Position numbers and translations under genes: made by a program
In this document: positions 21,289 to 31,548 of the stretch, piece after piece
How positions within the stretch are numbered: position 1 is the first letter of the stretch
Layout of the letters: every line of letters begins with the position of its first letter
Source: Prunella strophiata
Taxonomy: Eukaryota > Chordata > Aves > Passeriformes > Prunellidae
Assembly: GCA_036583965.1 (NCBI GenBank)
Contig: JAZBQD010000030.1
Coordinates: forward strand, 111,887,804 to 111,951,803
Direction of reading: 5' to 3'
Length of the DNA: 64,000 bases
Notes under the pieces: generated by a model
Databases searched by the model: none
The model's input: the letters and a program-made list of their open reading frames with translations, nothing else
Told to the model about the DNA's origin: nothing

Positions 21289-24200
21289 CATAAAAAATAC
21301 AGCCTTGGTGTTGTCCAGGCTTGATCTCATCTTTTAGTTAGACAATGACAAAAGGTTGTTTTCCTTTACACACCTTAAGAAATAGAAAACCTTGCTAAGA
21401 AGTGCATTCCTTGCATTGCCAGCAATGTATCAGCTGAGGAAGGTGGCAAAGGCTTGTTGAAGAGAGGGGAGCTTGGTTTGGTGTGGTCACTGCTGACTCA
21501 AAGCCATGTCAAGATGTTCCCAGAGTCTGGTGTACAATTATTCCAAAGGGGAATAAGTTTGGATAAACATTTCCAAGCCTGGAGGGGATGGTCAGCACTG
21601 TTTGCAAACACAAACACTGTGGCACCATAAAACTGTTTTGGTTGTGCAGCTGGCAGCACTAAAATCAACTTTTGAAGAGATCCCTGCATCTTCAAATGGA
21701 AAATGGAATTACTGAGTGCTTGTTGAGCTCAGGCACTGCAGGAGCAGCAGCCACTCTCTCTCTGAGACAGGAGTTCAGCTTCTAAAGAGCCAGGACAGGA
21801 GGGTTCTGTCACGTTTCCCTCCCTGCCAGCAGATTGCTCCTGTCAGCCCTGACAAAGGGGAAACTTTGAGGGCTCAGCTCTGCACATTCTGCAGATACAG
21901 CTCATGACTCTTTAATGTTAATTTATATTTGCCAACTTGTGACTCTTAAGCCTCTTAAAGACAGTGAAGATGCAGATGGGCAAATGCAGATTATTTTAAT
22001 ACTAAAAAACTATGGCAATCTTATAATTAGAACAATCTTGTACGTGCTGAAGTTTGACACAGCACGTCAGCTGAAGGTTAAATTACAGCAAAGTACAGCT
22101 GAAAAGTTCAGAAGAGTAAAACTTCTCTAAAAAAAAATACATAAAATTATTTAATTCACTGCCACACATTTGTTCTCCAGTAGCTGGATTCACATTTTGA
22201 TTTTATGGGAGGGAAATTTTCATTCCCTGTTCGAAGTAGTTTCTGAAGGAAGGAAAAAGGTCACTTTGAAAAGTGTTGACGTCTGCAAACAGGGGAAAAC
22301 TCCTGATTGATTTATGTTTGTTTGTACCATGTGTGATGGGAACTGAAATATTAAGTAAAGGGTGTGGGGAGGGCATCAGGAATCCTGTATTAGAGAAGGT
22401 CAGGTTCTATTTCCAAACATCTTAATTTTTCAGGACTCTGGCTTTCTCTCACACTTAATAGTTATGGCATTTGCTGTGTAAATTCCTAACTCAAATATAT
22501 CAGCAGCAAGATGACCTTGCCAGATTGCAGAAATATGCTAAATATTAAATCCCTTAAGGCTTAGGCTTCGCTCACACATGCAAAGAAGTTTCAAGAAATG
22601 ATTATGAAATACAAATACCATCACAGCTACATTGAACTTACATAATATCTTAGGCAAGAAAGTTAAGTTTTAATAACTGACTTTTAGATGTCACTGCCAC
22701 AGGAAAATTCAGGAAAAAAAAAAGATCATCTTGGGGTGCTAAGGGAAACATACTCCACCAGATCTTATTTTTCATCCAAGAAAGGCAGAAGCTCACTTAG
22801 TTTCCCTAAAACTTGAGCTGAATCAAAATACCAAATCAAAATGCTTCTATCTCCCTAGAATTCTTTAAATGTCCCTGTGTTTGTGCCCACATGGGCAATA
22901 TCTGGAGCTAAACACAACAACTGGATGCCCTGGCCAAAAACTCACCTCATACCTTCATATCTCTGAGGTGGCATCATCTTTAATTGATTGATTGTCCAGA
23001 AAAAAAGAGCTGGAAATAACCTGTGCTTTGACTGACACTTCACTTAATGAGCTTAACTAGATAATCCTGCGAGGTCTGAAGATAAATACCACAGCTAAGG
23101 AAAGGTAATACCCCTGTTTTTCTCCTCACTCTGACTTTACCAAGTGCACAGTTCCAAGACAAAAGACAAGGGGCACAGCCCAGTGCCCAGAAAAAAATCC
23201 CAGCTACTTCAATTGTTTTGTTAATGAAGAACAAGGACAGCCTACTTCCACCAACATCTCAACAAAGTTTTAAAAGGTGGCTTCTCCTTTTTTCCTAGGA
23301 GAAATTACATGACTCTTGAAACCACTCTAGTGAACAAAAAAAAATAGAAAAGCCCACAAACAACAGGAAAAAAAAAAAAAAAAAAGAGAGAGAAAAAGAT
23401 CTTTTAACCCCAGAGACTGCAACTTGCTTCTTATTTTAGCAATGCAGCTCTTACCAAGGTAAGGTAGCAGAGGTGCAGTGCACTTTTCTAAAAGTTCAGC
23501 TGAATCCAGAATCTCTCAGGTTGCACTAAGTGGGAGAATAACATGGTTATTCTGCTGAACAGGGTATTTAGAAAGAAATCTCTCTCAGATCAATTAGCTT
23601 GGTTGACTGCATGTAGGCGAGAAACAGATTTCTCTGAAATATTTGGCCTTAGTTAATCAGAGAAGTGATCAGGCTGTGTCAGTGTCAGCCTGAAGCAACT
23701 GAGCTCTTTTTCTTTCTTTTCAGGTTAGAGCAAGAAGGATCCTGTAAAAATTGTCAATTTTCTCAATTATGATTCCCAACTAATTTTTGACTGCAGAATG
23801 AAAATCCCTAAATTGCCGTGAAGTCATAAATACCCTGGGTTACATAACCCAGCCTCACATCCTCATTAAAAGTGATGTCTTCAGCATCATTTACTAATTC
23901 CTCATTTTTCCCCAACTTTGGTGAAAACTGCCTTGCAAGGAGCCCACCTCCAACACCCAGCCCCTGTCCTTGAGGGGTTTATGGGATGAGCTTCCAAGCC
24001 TCCATTAACTGTGGCTTTCCAGTCTATTAACTATTTACCTCTGCTATCACATGAGCATTTCTGACATCAACCCTGCTGCAGTGAATGTGGATGCTCGTTG
24101 TAAATAAGGAAGGAGCAGCTTGGATTGGATCAGCTCCATCTGGAAATGGGATAAACTCCTCTCTGCCTCACCAAACTGAGGTGATTTTGCTGCAGAAGGA

Positions 24201-25689
24201 GGCTGGACACTTTCAAGGGTTGGAAACCACAATAAAGCCTGAGGAAGGGCTTAAATAGGCAGTGGGTCAGCTTGGTTTGCTGTCCAAAAAAGGGAATTTC
24301 AGCACCAGGAAAAGGTCCTGTTCCTCCAGAGTTCCTCCAAACTCTCTCTGCAGGCAATTCCTGCACAGCAGATAATAGATGCTGATATGTAACCAGACAG
24401 AATTTGTTTGGCTTTGTTTCTGATGCAACAGACATATCAAAAAGCAATCAGATGTCACTGCAGCTATATTTACAAATGGATGGCTAATAACTGGAAGCTG
24501 GTGCAAATTAAGTCAGATTTATTTCGCTCTAGGTGAGAGCTTGTTAATAACAGTGAAATGCACGAGGAAGGGAGGCTCTGCTAAATCTCCCTGCTTGGCA
24601 GAAGCCTCATCCATCACAGAACTGCTGCAGTTGAATATGGCACATTTACACAGTCTGTGAAAGATTTGCAAAAGCACCCAGGGGATTAAAGTGCACGAGT
24701 GCCAATGACTTTAAATGGTACTTGCTTTTGCAAATTTCGTCCCCTGAGACTTCAGTAAACTTAATAATGCACAAAAATACAGTCTGAAGAGCAATCCAGC
24801 TTTACATAAGCTGGGCAAGTCTTGCTTTTGTTTTAATTTGATTGATATTTTAAGGGGAAAACAAAAACGACTGGGTTTTCTGGAGGATTTTTTAAGAAAT
24901 TATCAGACTGGAAAGTAGATTTTTTTAACAATGCTTAACTCCAAGGCTCACAAACACAAAAGTTCCTAACAGCCAAGAGATCAGATTTTTTTTTTCAGTG
25001 GGAATCAACAGGTTTTATGTCAGAGAAGAGACAGCAAAAGGAATTAAGTAGCCTTGACTAATCATCTCACCTAAAGAATATCACTGCTGACAGAGCACAG
25101 GAAAAAGGAGCTACAAGAGGGAACAGAATAGCCTAAAGCACACAAACAAAAGTAACCTTTTAAAGTTGATTTGCATCAGAGGCTGTGGACCATTGTCTAA
25201 AAATACTAATGTTGACTCCAGGAACCCAATCAAGCCTTATGCAGTGTATCAGGAGAAAAGCTTTTTCAGCTGGGAATGCTCTAGCAAGGAGCAGCAGGAA
25301 AATTGAGAGTGAAATTCGGTTGCTAGGACAAAGAACAAGCAACCCAAGTGCAGGCCTGCTCATGCCACAATAACTAAGGCATGCCCTGAAAGCCTGGAAG
25401 AGCAGAGAAACCAAACTTTCTGTGTGCATGAGCCCTCCTTGGCCGTGTGGTTTTGTATTCCTGAGCTGCAGAACATTTTTCAGTGGCATGTTGCAAGTCC
25501 CAGATCCATCCCCTGCTCATTGTCAGCTCTTTCCAGGGCAGAGAGGGAGAAGGACACTCCAGAAGTGGCAAGCAGGTGGGGATGTCTTCAATTAATTTTT
25601 TTTTTTCTGATTAATTATCCTTCTGGATGAAGCAGTGGCTTCCACACACACAGAGGGTGACCAATATAATATCATATATTATAATTTCA
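21289..25689. other. Long repeat-poor intergenic stretch
   Basis: About 4.4 kb with no CR1 or LTR that I can recognise, only an A-rich run at about 23369-23388 and short A/T runs. It is AT-rich and CpG-poor. Strong-looking splice donors such as AAGgtaagg near 23458 occur without a convincing exon. It could hold conserved regulatory DNA, but nothing in one sequence can show that. Confidence 0.5.
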
Positions 25690-25870
25690 CTTCCCCCCTG
25701 TGCCTGCAGAGTCACAAATCCCAGAATCACTGAGGCTGGAAAACACCTCCAAGACTGAGTCCATCCTGTGTCCAAGGCTTCCCCCCTGTGCCTGCAGAGT
25801 TACAAATCCCAGAATCACTGGGGTTGGGAACCTCCAAGACTGAATCCAAACCCCATCCCCACCCTGCCAC
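25690..25870. repeat. 88-bp direct duplication
   Basis: The block starting TTCCCCCCTGTGCCTGCAGA at 25691 recurs at 25779, 88 bp later, followed in both places by GT(C/T)ACAAATCCCAGAATCACT and a TGG...CCTCCAAGACTGA word. The copies differ by several substitutions and a small indel, so the duplication is not recent. Confidence 0.85.
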
Positions 25871-26030
25871 CAGCTCAGGCCACTGAGTGCCACATCCTTG
25901 GACACCTCCAGGGATGGGGACCCCACTGCCACCCTGAACATCTGTCCCAATGTTTAACAATCCCTGCAGCTGGAATACCTGAATTTCAGAGGGAATTGCT
26001 CCTGAACCTCCCCTGGCCCAGCCTGGAGCC
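25805..26030 (-). mobile_element. CR1 LINE fragment, minus
   Basis: Inverse CR1 3' end: CAGAATCACTGGGGTTGG, CCAGGGATGGGGACCCCACTGCCACC and CTGAACCTCCCCTGG. The 3' tail of this copy also lies within the 88-bp duplication to its left, so the CR1 end was part of the duplicated block. Confidence 0.75.
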
Positions 26031-27760
26031 CCCTGCCCTCCCCAGCAAGGGAGGCTGAGCTCCAGCAGGTTTTAGCCATGGGGTGATAAATCCTGAGGTG
26101 ATAACTTCCAGCAGCAGGGGTGAGCAGCAGCTCCAGGAGTTGTATCTCACCTTTATGGAGCACATCCTCCCTCGTGCTGCAGCCCTGCAGTGAGGTGGCA
26201 CCTAAGGAAAATCAAATTCAAGGGCAGGAACAAGGTTTAAGTTGTGCTGGTGCAGCCAGGGAAGCAGCTGCTCATGGCTGCTGTGCACAGGAGCCTGAGC
26301 TCTGACTGTGCACTGGCACTGAAGGAAATGCTGTGCAGATGAAAAAGGGATGTTTATTATTTGGGTTCTTTTTTTTCCTCAAAGGAGAATTATCTGTTTC
26401 TGTGCAGGCAAAAAAAAAAAAAAAAACCCAAAAACTGTCATCGAGAGAATTTCCCCTCCTTGCTGGATACTTTCAGGATTTCCTTTATTCTTTTTACTTT
26501 TACTTTTTGCTTTGTTGCTAGTCCTTGAAGCTTTGGCAGCTCTAAACTAAGAATACTATTGAAAATTAGTACTATTGACTACAAAGCATGCAGGATTACA
26601 ATTTCAATGTGCAGCACAGAATCAAGATAATGGACTTTTAATTCAGATGACAGGCACTAAGTCATGTACATCTGTGAGAACGAAGCAAAAGCAGGTAGCT
26701 CTCTGATGCCAAGAAAACTTGTATTAATGGAAAGTGCTTCTATGAAAGGACCATTAACTTCTTCTGTATAAAAGTAGGAAGAATATGATGCATAATCCAA
26801 GCTTTCCCCTTGTGGGCATCCACACAGCAGTTCTGAAAAAGAGCAGAAATAGAGGAGCTAATCATCCATCTTTTTGCTATGCAGCAGATGTCAATAAACT
26901 GGAGTTTGTGTTCCATTCCACTAAAATCCCAATGTCCCAGGCAATAACCTGTCCTTCAATAAACACAGGGCTAATGTCCATTGAGATGTGAGCTAATGCT
27001 GAGTGGAAAATGACTTCTCTGTTTACCTACACCCAAATTGCATTTTATTCATTTTCATTTACCAGATAAAAACAATTGATTGCCTCAGCTTATCCTTTGT
27101 AAAGAAAAGGCCTTTGTGAACAGGGGAGCATTGATGGCACAAGAATTCTAGTGGAATAAAATTGCTTTTCCCACAAACAATGATTTTAATTTCTCCACAG
27201 ATGATGTCTCCCAATTCTTCTAAGCCCTGGATGCAAGAGGTGGTTTGGGTTCTCTCCAGAGGCTGTAGGCACCATATGTCAGGGGGAAGTCTAGAGGGCA
27301 AACTCCAGGCTGGCTGATCAAACAGTTTTATTTTTAACTCTGCCAGAATTTGCAGTGCACAGCTGTGATCCCCACTGCCTGCCAGCTGCCTTGCATAACC
27401 TGGGTGGATACCTTGAGGTATCCCTGCAGGCACCACCACGTGTCCTGTTTTACATAACCAAAGGGGAGAGCTCTGAAGCACTTCAGAGCTCTGATGCTCC
27501 CCAGCAGCACCAGAGGGAGTGGGAAATGAAGGCACCAGGCAATCACCTCCCTCCCATCCCTGCCCACCCTTCCTGCCAGGCTCTCTGCCCACACCCTGTG
27601 CCTCCCCTTCACCTTCTCCAAAACCCTTCCCACTGCAGAAATCCCCTTCCCTGCTCCCAGGCTCTGCTGCCAGCTCCATCCCCTGCCCTGCCAAGTGGTA
27701 CCCAATGCTGGGGCTGCTCTGGGCTTTAGGGCAGGGTGGTGACTCCACAGGCCCTGAGTG
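26031..27760. other. Intergenic DNA, nothing recognised
   Basis: Unique-looking DNA with an A17 run near 26410-26426. Overlapping open frames on both strands at 27.05-27.8 kb (the longest about 229 codons, minus) show no family resemblance, have no start or splice context and run into the CR1 tail, so I do not call a gene. Confidence 0.45.
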
Positions 27761-27944
27761 ATCACAGAATCCCAGAATTCACAGAATCCCAGAATCACAG
27801 AATTCACAGAATCCCAGAATCACAGAATTCACAGAATCACAAAATTCACAGAATCACAGAATTCACAGAATCCCAGAATCCCAGAATTCACAGAATTCAC
27901 AGAATTCACAGAATTCACAGAATCCCAGAATTCACAGAATCACT
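27761..27944. repeat. Expanded CR1 tail repeat (CAGAATCCCAGAATTCA)n
   Basis: About 185 bp of tandem CAGAATCC, CAGAATTCA and CAGAATCA words directly attached to the 3' end of the CR1 that follows. In CR1 this position normally holds only a few copies of an ATTCTATG-type octamer, so this is a large expansion of the element's own tail. The Gln/Asn/Ser/Ile-rich frames here are artefacts. Confidence 0.93.
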
Positions 27945-28310
27945 GGGTTGGAAGAGACCTTCAAGACCATCGAGTCCAGCCCAACCCCAACCCCTCAACT
28001 AAACCCTGGCACCCAGTGCCACATCCAGGCTTTGTTAAACACACCCAGGGATGGTGACTCCACCACCTCCCCGGGCAGCCATTCCACAACTTTATCACCA
28101 TTTCTGTGAAAAACTTTTTCCTGCTATCCAGCCTGTATTTCCCTTGGTGCAGCTTGAGGCTGTGTGCTCTGGTTGTGTCAGTGCTGCCTGGAGAAAGAGC
28201 CCAGTCCCAGCTGAGCCCAGGCACCTTTCAGGAGCTGTGCAGAGCTGAGGGCACCCCTGAGTCTCCTTTTCTCCAGGCTGAGCACCCCCAGCTCAAAGCT
28301 CTCATGCTGG
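27945..28310 (-). mobile_element. CR1 LINE 3' end, minus
   Basis: Inverse CR1 with a full set of landmarks: TGGGTTGGAAGAGACCTTCAAG, ATCGAGTCCAGCCCAACC, CCAGGGATGGTGACTCCACC, GCAGCCATTCCA, TGAAAAACTTTTTCCTG, CAGCTTGAGGCTGTGTGCTC and TCTCCAGGCTGAGC. About 365 bp, 5'-truncated in the ORF2 end. Confidence 0.95.
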
Positions 28311-28734
28311 TGCCTCTTTTTGGCCTTTTTTTTGCTGGTGTTTTGGCAATGGGATTTGCTGTTCAGGTCACCCAGCCAGGCAGGGATGTGCCCCCATCAG
28401 CCCCTGAAAGGCTTCAGCTCAAGGTTTGCAGGACTGGTTTGAGTTTTTGTCACAACACCTGATAATGAGAGATCTGACCCAAACAGGAGTCCCTGAAGGG
28501 CACTGCTCAATCCCCATGTGATCCTAAAGTGGGGAGCAGACAACTGGGGGAAGTGGGATGGTGCCAGCGCTGGGCAGGGGCACAGCACAGCAGGGACGTG
28601 GCCAGAAATGTCCCTGGTGCCAAGGGGAGACAATTTGCTGTCACAGCAGGAGGAGGGTGACAGCTCTGCCTGTGCCACACAAAGAAAAGTCTCACTGTGG
28701 CTTGTGTGTATGATCTGAACTAAAGATTTTGAGA
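28311..28734. other. Intergenic DNA, nothing recognised
   Basis: About 420 bp between two CR1 copies; no gene or repeat recognised. Confidence 0.5.
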
Positions 28735-29000
28735 AATGATGGAATGGTTGGGGTTGGAAGGGTTCTTACAGGTCATGGAATTCCACCCCTGCCATGGCAG
28801 GGACACCTTCCACTGTGCCAGGCTGCTCCCAGCCCCAGTGTCCAGCCTGGCCTTGGGCACTGCCAGGGATCCAGGGGCAGCCACAGCTGCTCTGGGCACC
28901 CTGTGCCAGGTTCTGCCCACCCTCACAGAGTACAATTCTTTCCTAATATCCAATCTAAACCTGCTTCTTTCCCCCTTGTCCTGTCATCAGTTGCTTCCAG
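28735..29000 (-). mobile_element. CR1 LINE 3' fragment, minus
   Basis: Inverse CR1 3' end: GATGGAATGGTTGGGGTTGG, CCATGGCAGGGACACCTTCC, CCAGTGTCCAGCCTGGCCTT, GATCCAGGGGCAGCCACAGC, CTTTCCTAATATCCAATCT and CCCCTTGTCCTGTCA. Close relative of the 19.55 kb copy. Confidence 0.93.
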
Positions 29001-29604
29001 TCTTCTGGAAACCTCTCAATTTTCCCCTTGCTGTGGTAATTATTGTATCTGTTATTAATCATTGCCATCATCTGCTGGTTATTTTATTTTTTTCAATCAT
29101 TCACTCTATTAAATATAGGCTTGGCTCCCAACAAGAATTACAACAGCTCAAGGGATACAGGGATATAATTTTGCCAAGATCTGCAAACCAGGCACAGAAA
29201 GTCAGTGTACTTTGTGTACTTGATGAGGCCAGCAGATCATGTGCTCACACCCCCTCCCTTTGTCACATTAGTCCTGAAGATTTCTGCAGGAATATTCGTG
29301 CTGGAAACCACCACTGAATGTGAGTAATAGTACAAGTTTGGCCTTTGTGAAAAGATCATTAAATCACAACGCACTGAGAAGGGACAAGAGTCCTCAGGCT
29401 GATTTCAAAAGCTATTTTTAGCTGTGGATATGAAGACTTTTCTTATCAAATAATTAGTCATCACCAGTAAAGGCAAGTTAACTTTTCAAATAACATAGGA
29501 AGTCATTGAAACATTTTCTGAGTTTCCAAAAAAGGTTGATTTAGAGATCATTGAAGCCTCTGCACCTGACTCTAATTAATTTAGTAACAGAAAATGGGAA
29601 AGCA

Positions 29605-29641
<37 letters not shown>

Positions 29642-30059
29642 AACTATTACAATTCTTGCCTTATTTGAAAGAAAAGGGCTACAGATAAAGACATTTACCC
29701 AGATTTCTGTGTCATCCCAGTATTGCAGAGGTGCAGGGGGATTATAAAATTTAAAAAAATAAAGATGTTTTACAGCCAGAGTAGTCTTTTGCAGGAAAAA
29801 AAAAAAAAAAAAAAAAAAAAGGTGAAATCTTGACCAGCCAGAGAGCTCACAGAGCAGCTCCATATTCTTGGGAAATGATGTTCTGACTACAAGGCAGCAA
29901 AATAATGCTGTCACAAAAAAAAAAAAAAAATGCCAAAAGCTGTGTAAATTTGTGGTGGGGGGCTCATCACTTGTAAAATAGTGGAGATAATGATGCTGCT
30001 GTGCCTGGCACTGGGTACATTTCATCTGGATGGCTGCATTTCATTCCAGGCACACAGAT
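29001..30059. other. Intergenic DNA with three long A-tracts
   Basis: Holds A32 (29606-29637), A25 (29796-29820) and A16 (29915-29930). None is clearly the tail of a recognisable SINE or processed pseudogene; the DNA before each tract does not resemble a known gene. Frames through these tracts (for example 29.58-30.03 kb, minus, Phe-rich) are not real. Confidence 0.6.
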
Positions 30060-30326
30060 AAACTGGCAGAGTTCAAAGGAGAATAACAAAAAATAAGGAA
30101 AGGTTGAAAGGAGACCTAGAAGATAAGATATGGGAAACTGGGTATAGCTGGACTGGAACAAATTAATCTAAATGGCAGGAGGGAGGATTTAGGTTTTAAG
30201 TACAAACCAACCTTTATAGCTTTAAGAAAAGTTCAGCCATGGAACAAGCTGCCAAGGAAGGTTTTAGCCTTACCATCACTAGAGATACTAAAAGGCAGGA
30301 GACCATCTGTCAGGGAGAGTTTGGGG

Positions 30327-30357
<31 letters not shown>
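30060..30357 (+). mobile_element. Old CR1 fragment ending in A28, plus
   Basis: Diverged CR1 3' UTR: AAGGAGACCTAGAAGATAAG, GGAACAAGCTGCCAAGGAAGG, ACCATCACTAGAGATACTAA and CATCTGTCAGGGAGAGTTTGGGGAT. It is followed immediately by an A28 run (30330-30357), which is not usual for CR1 and was probably gained later. Confidence 0.65.
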
Positions 30358-30362
<5 letters not shown>

Positions 30363-30667
30363 AAAAAAAATTGCACTGTCTTAATTTAAGAATTGAGCTA
30401 AATAACCCATTCATTGACAAGACTTTAATGGATTAGAAATGGCAGAGCTTCTCTTTTGAGGGGAAGTTCCTGGATCTTCCCCCTCTGAAGATTGTCTTGA
30501 TCATATAAACCAATACAAGGGATTTCTGCTGTTTTCAGACTGAGAAGGATATTTGCATTTAAATGCTTCCAGGAGATAGATGTCTAAATATTAATTTCAT
30601 CATATTGATAGTACACTCTGCTTTTTTTCCCATCAGGCTTTGAACACTTGTATAGAGCTGATATTGA

Positions 30668-30856
30668 AAAATGAATTCTGGAATTGTGGAATATCCTGAG
30701 TGGGAAGGAACCCACAGGGATCATCAAAGTCCAGCTCCTGGCCTTGCACAGACATCCCAAAATCCCACCCTGTGCCTGGGAGCATTGTCCAAACACTCCC
30801 TGAGTTCTGGCAGCCTTGGGGTTGTGCTCACTGCCCTGGGGAGCCTGTATAACAAA
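30668..30856 (-). mobile_element. CR1 LINE 3' fragment, minus
   Basis: Inverse CR1 of a different subfamily: AATATCCTGAGTGGGAAGGA, CACAGGGATCATCAAAGTCC, GGCCTTGCACAGACATCCCA, GGGAGCATTGTCCAAACACT and CTGCCCTGGGGAGCCTGT. The same subfamily appears at 42.4 kb. Confidence 0.9.
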
Positions 30857-31307
30857 TTGTCACCTTGCTTGTTTTCCTGTGGGACCCTTTCTTCCCACAC
30901 CCCAGCTCCTCTAAATGGCACTCGAGGCAGTCCTGTTAAAACCTCTGGAAAATCCAGGTGTCCCTGGGTTCCCAATTCCCAGCTGTCACCTGCACCAGCA
31001 GCAGGTTTGGGAATCACAGCTGCCATGTGGCTGGTGCTGATGTACCAAGGCTGGATCACTTCATATCTCTGGTTCTCTCTCAAGACTCCTAATGAAGTTG
31101 CTCTTTGGAAATCCCTGAATTCTGCTAGAGCCCTTTCTAAATGACATTTATAAAAGATGTTCTTAATTTTCCCTGGAGCTGAGGCCAGTGGGAGCAATGG
31201 TTTGAGCAAGGCAGATGTTGAATCTGAGCTCCTCCACCAGCCATGGGTGAACCTCACACACTCCTGGTGATGTGTTGGTATTAATTTGTTGATGCTAAGA
31301 GGGTCAG
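30857..31307. other. Intergenic DNA, nothing recognised
   Basis: About 450 bp of unique-looking DNA between CR1 copies. No gene recognised. Confidence 0.5.
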
Positions 31308-31548
31308 TTCAGATGGGATATTGGGAAGGAATTCCTCCCTGGCAGGGTGGGCAGGGCTGGGATGGAATTGCCAGAGCAGCTGTGGCTGCCCTGGATCCCT
31401 GGCAGTGTCCCAGGCCAGGCTGGACCCTGGGGCTGGGAGCTCCTGGGACAGAGGATGTTCCCCTGTTATGGAAAAAAAGGTCAGAAAGAGCTGAGCTTTA
31501 AGAACTCTTCCAACCCAACCCATTCCATGGCTCTATTCTCTGATTCAG
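31308..31548 (+). mobile_element. CR1 LINE 3' fragment, plus
   Basis: Plus-strand CR1 3' UTR: GATGGGATATTGGGAAGGAA, TTGCCAGAGCAGCTGTGGCTG, GGATCCCTGGCAGTGTCCCAGG and a terminal CTCTTCCAACCCAACCCATTCC with a short TCTATTCTCTGATTC tail. Confidence 0.93.

Noticed and set aside
27059..27748. A 229-codon minus-strand frame
   Set aside because: No family resemblance, no splice or promoter context, and equally long frames open on the other strand.
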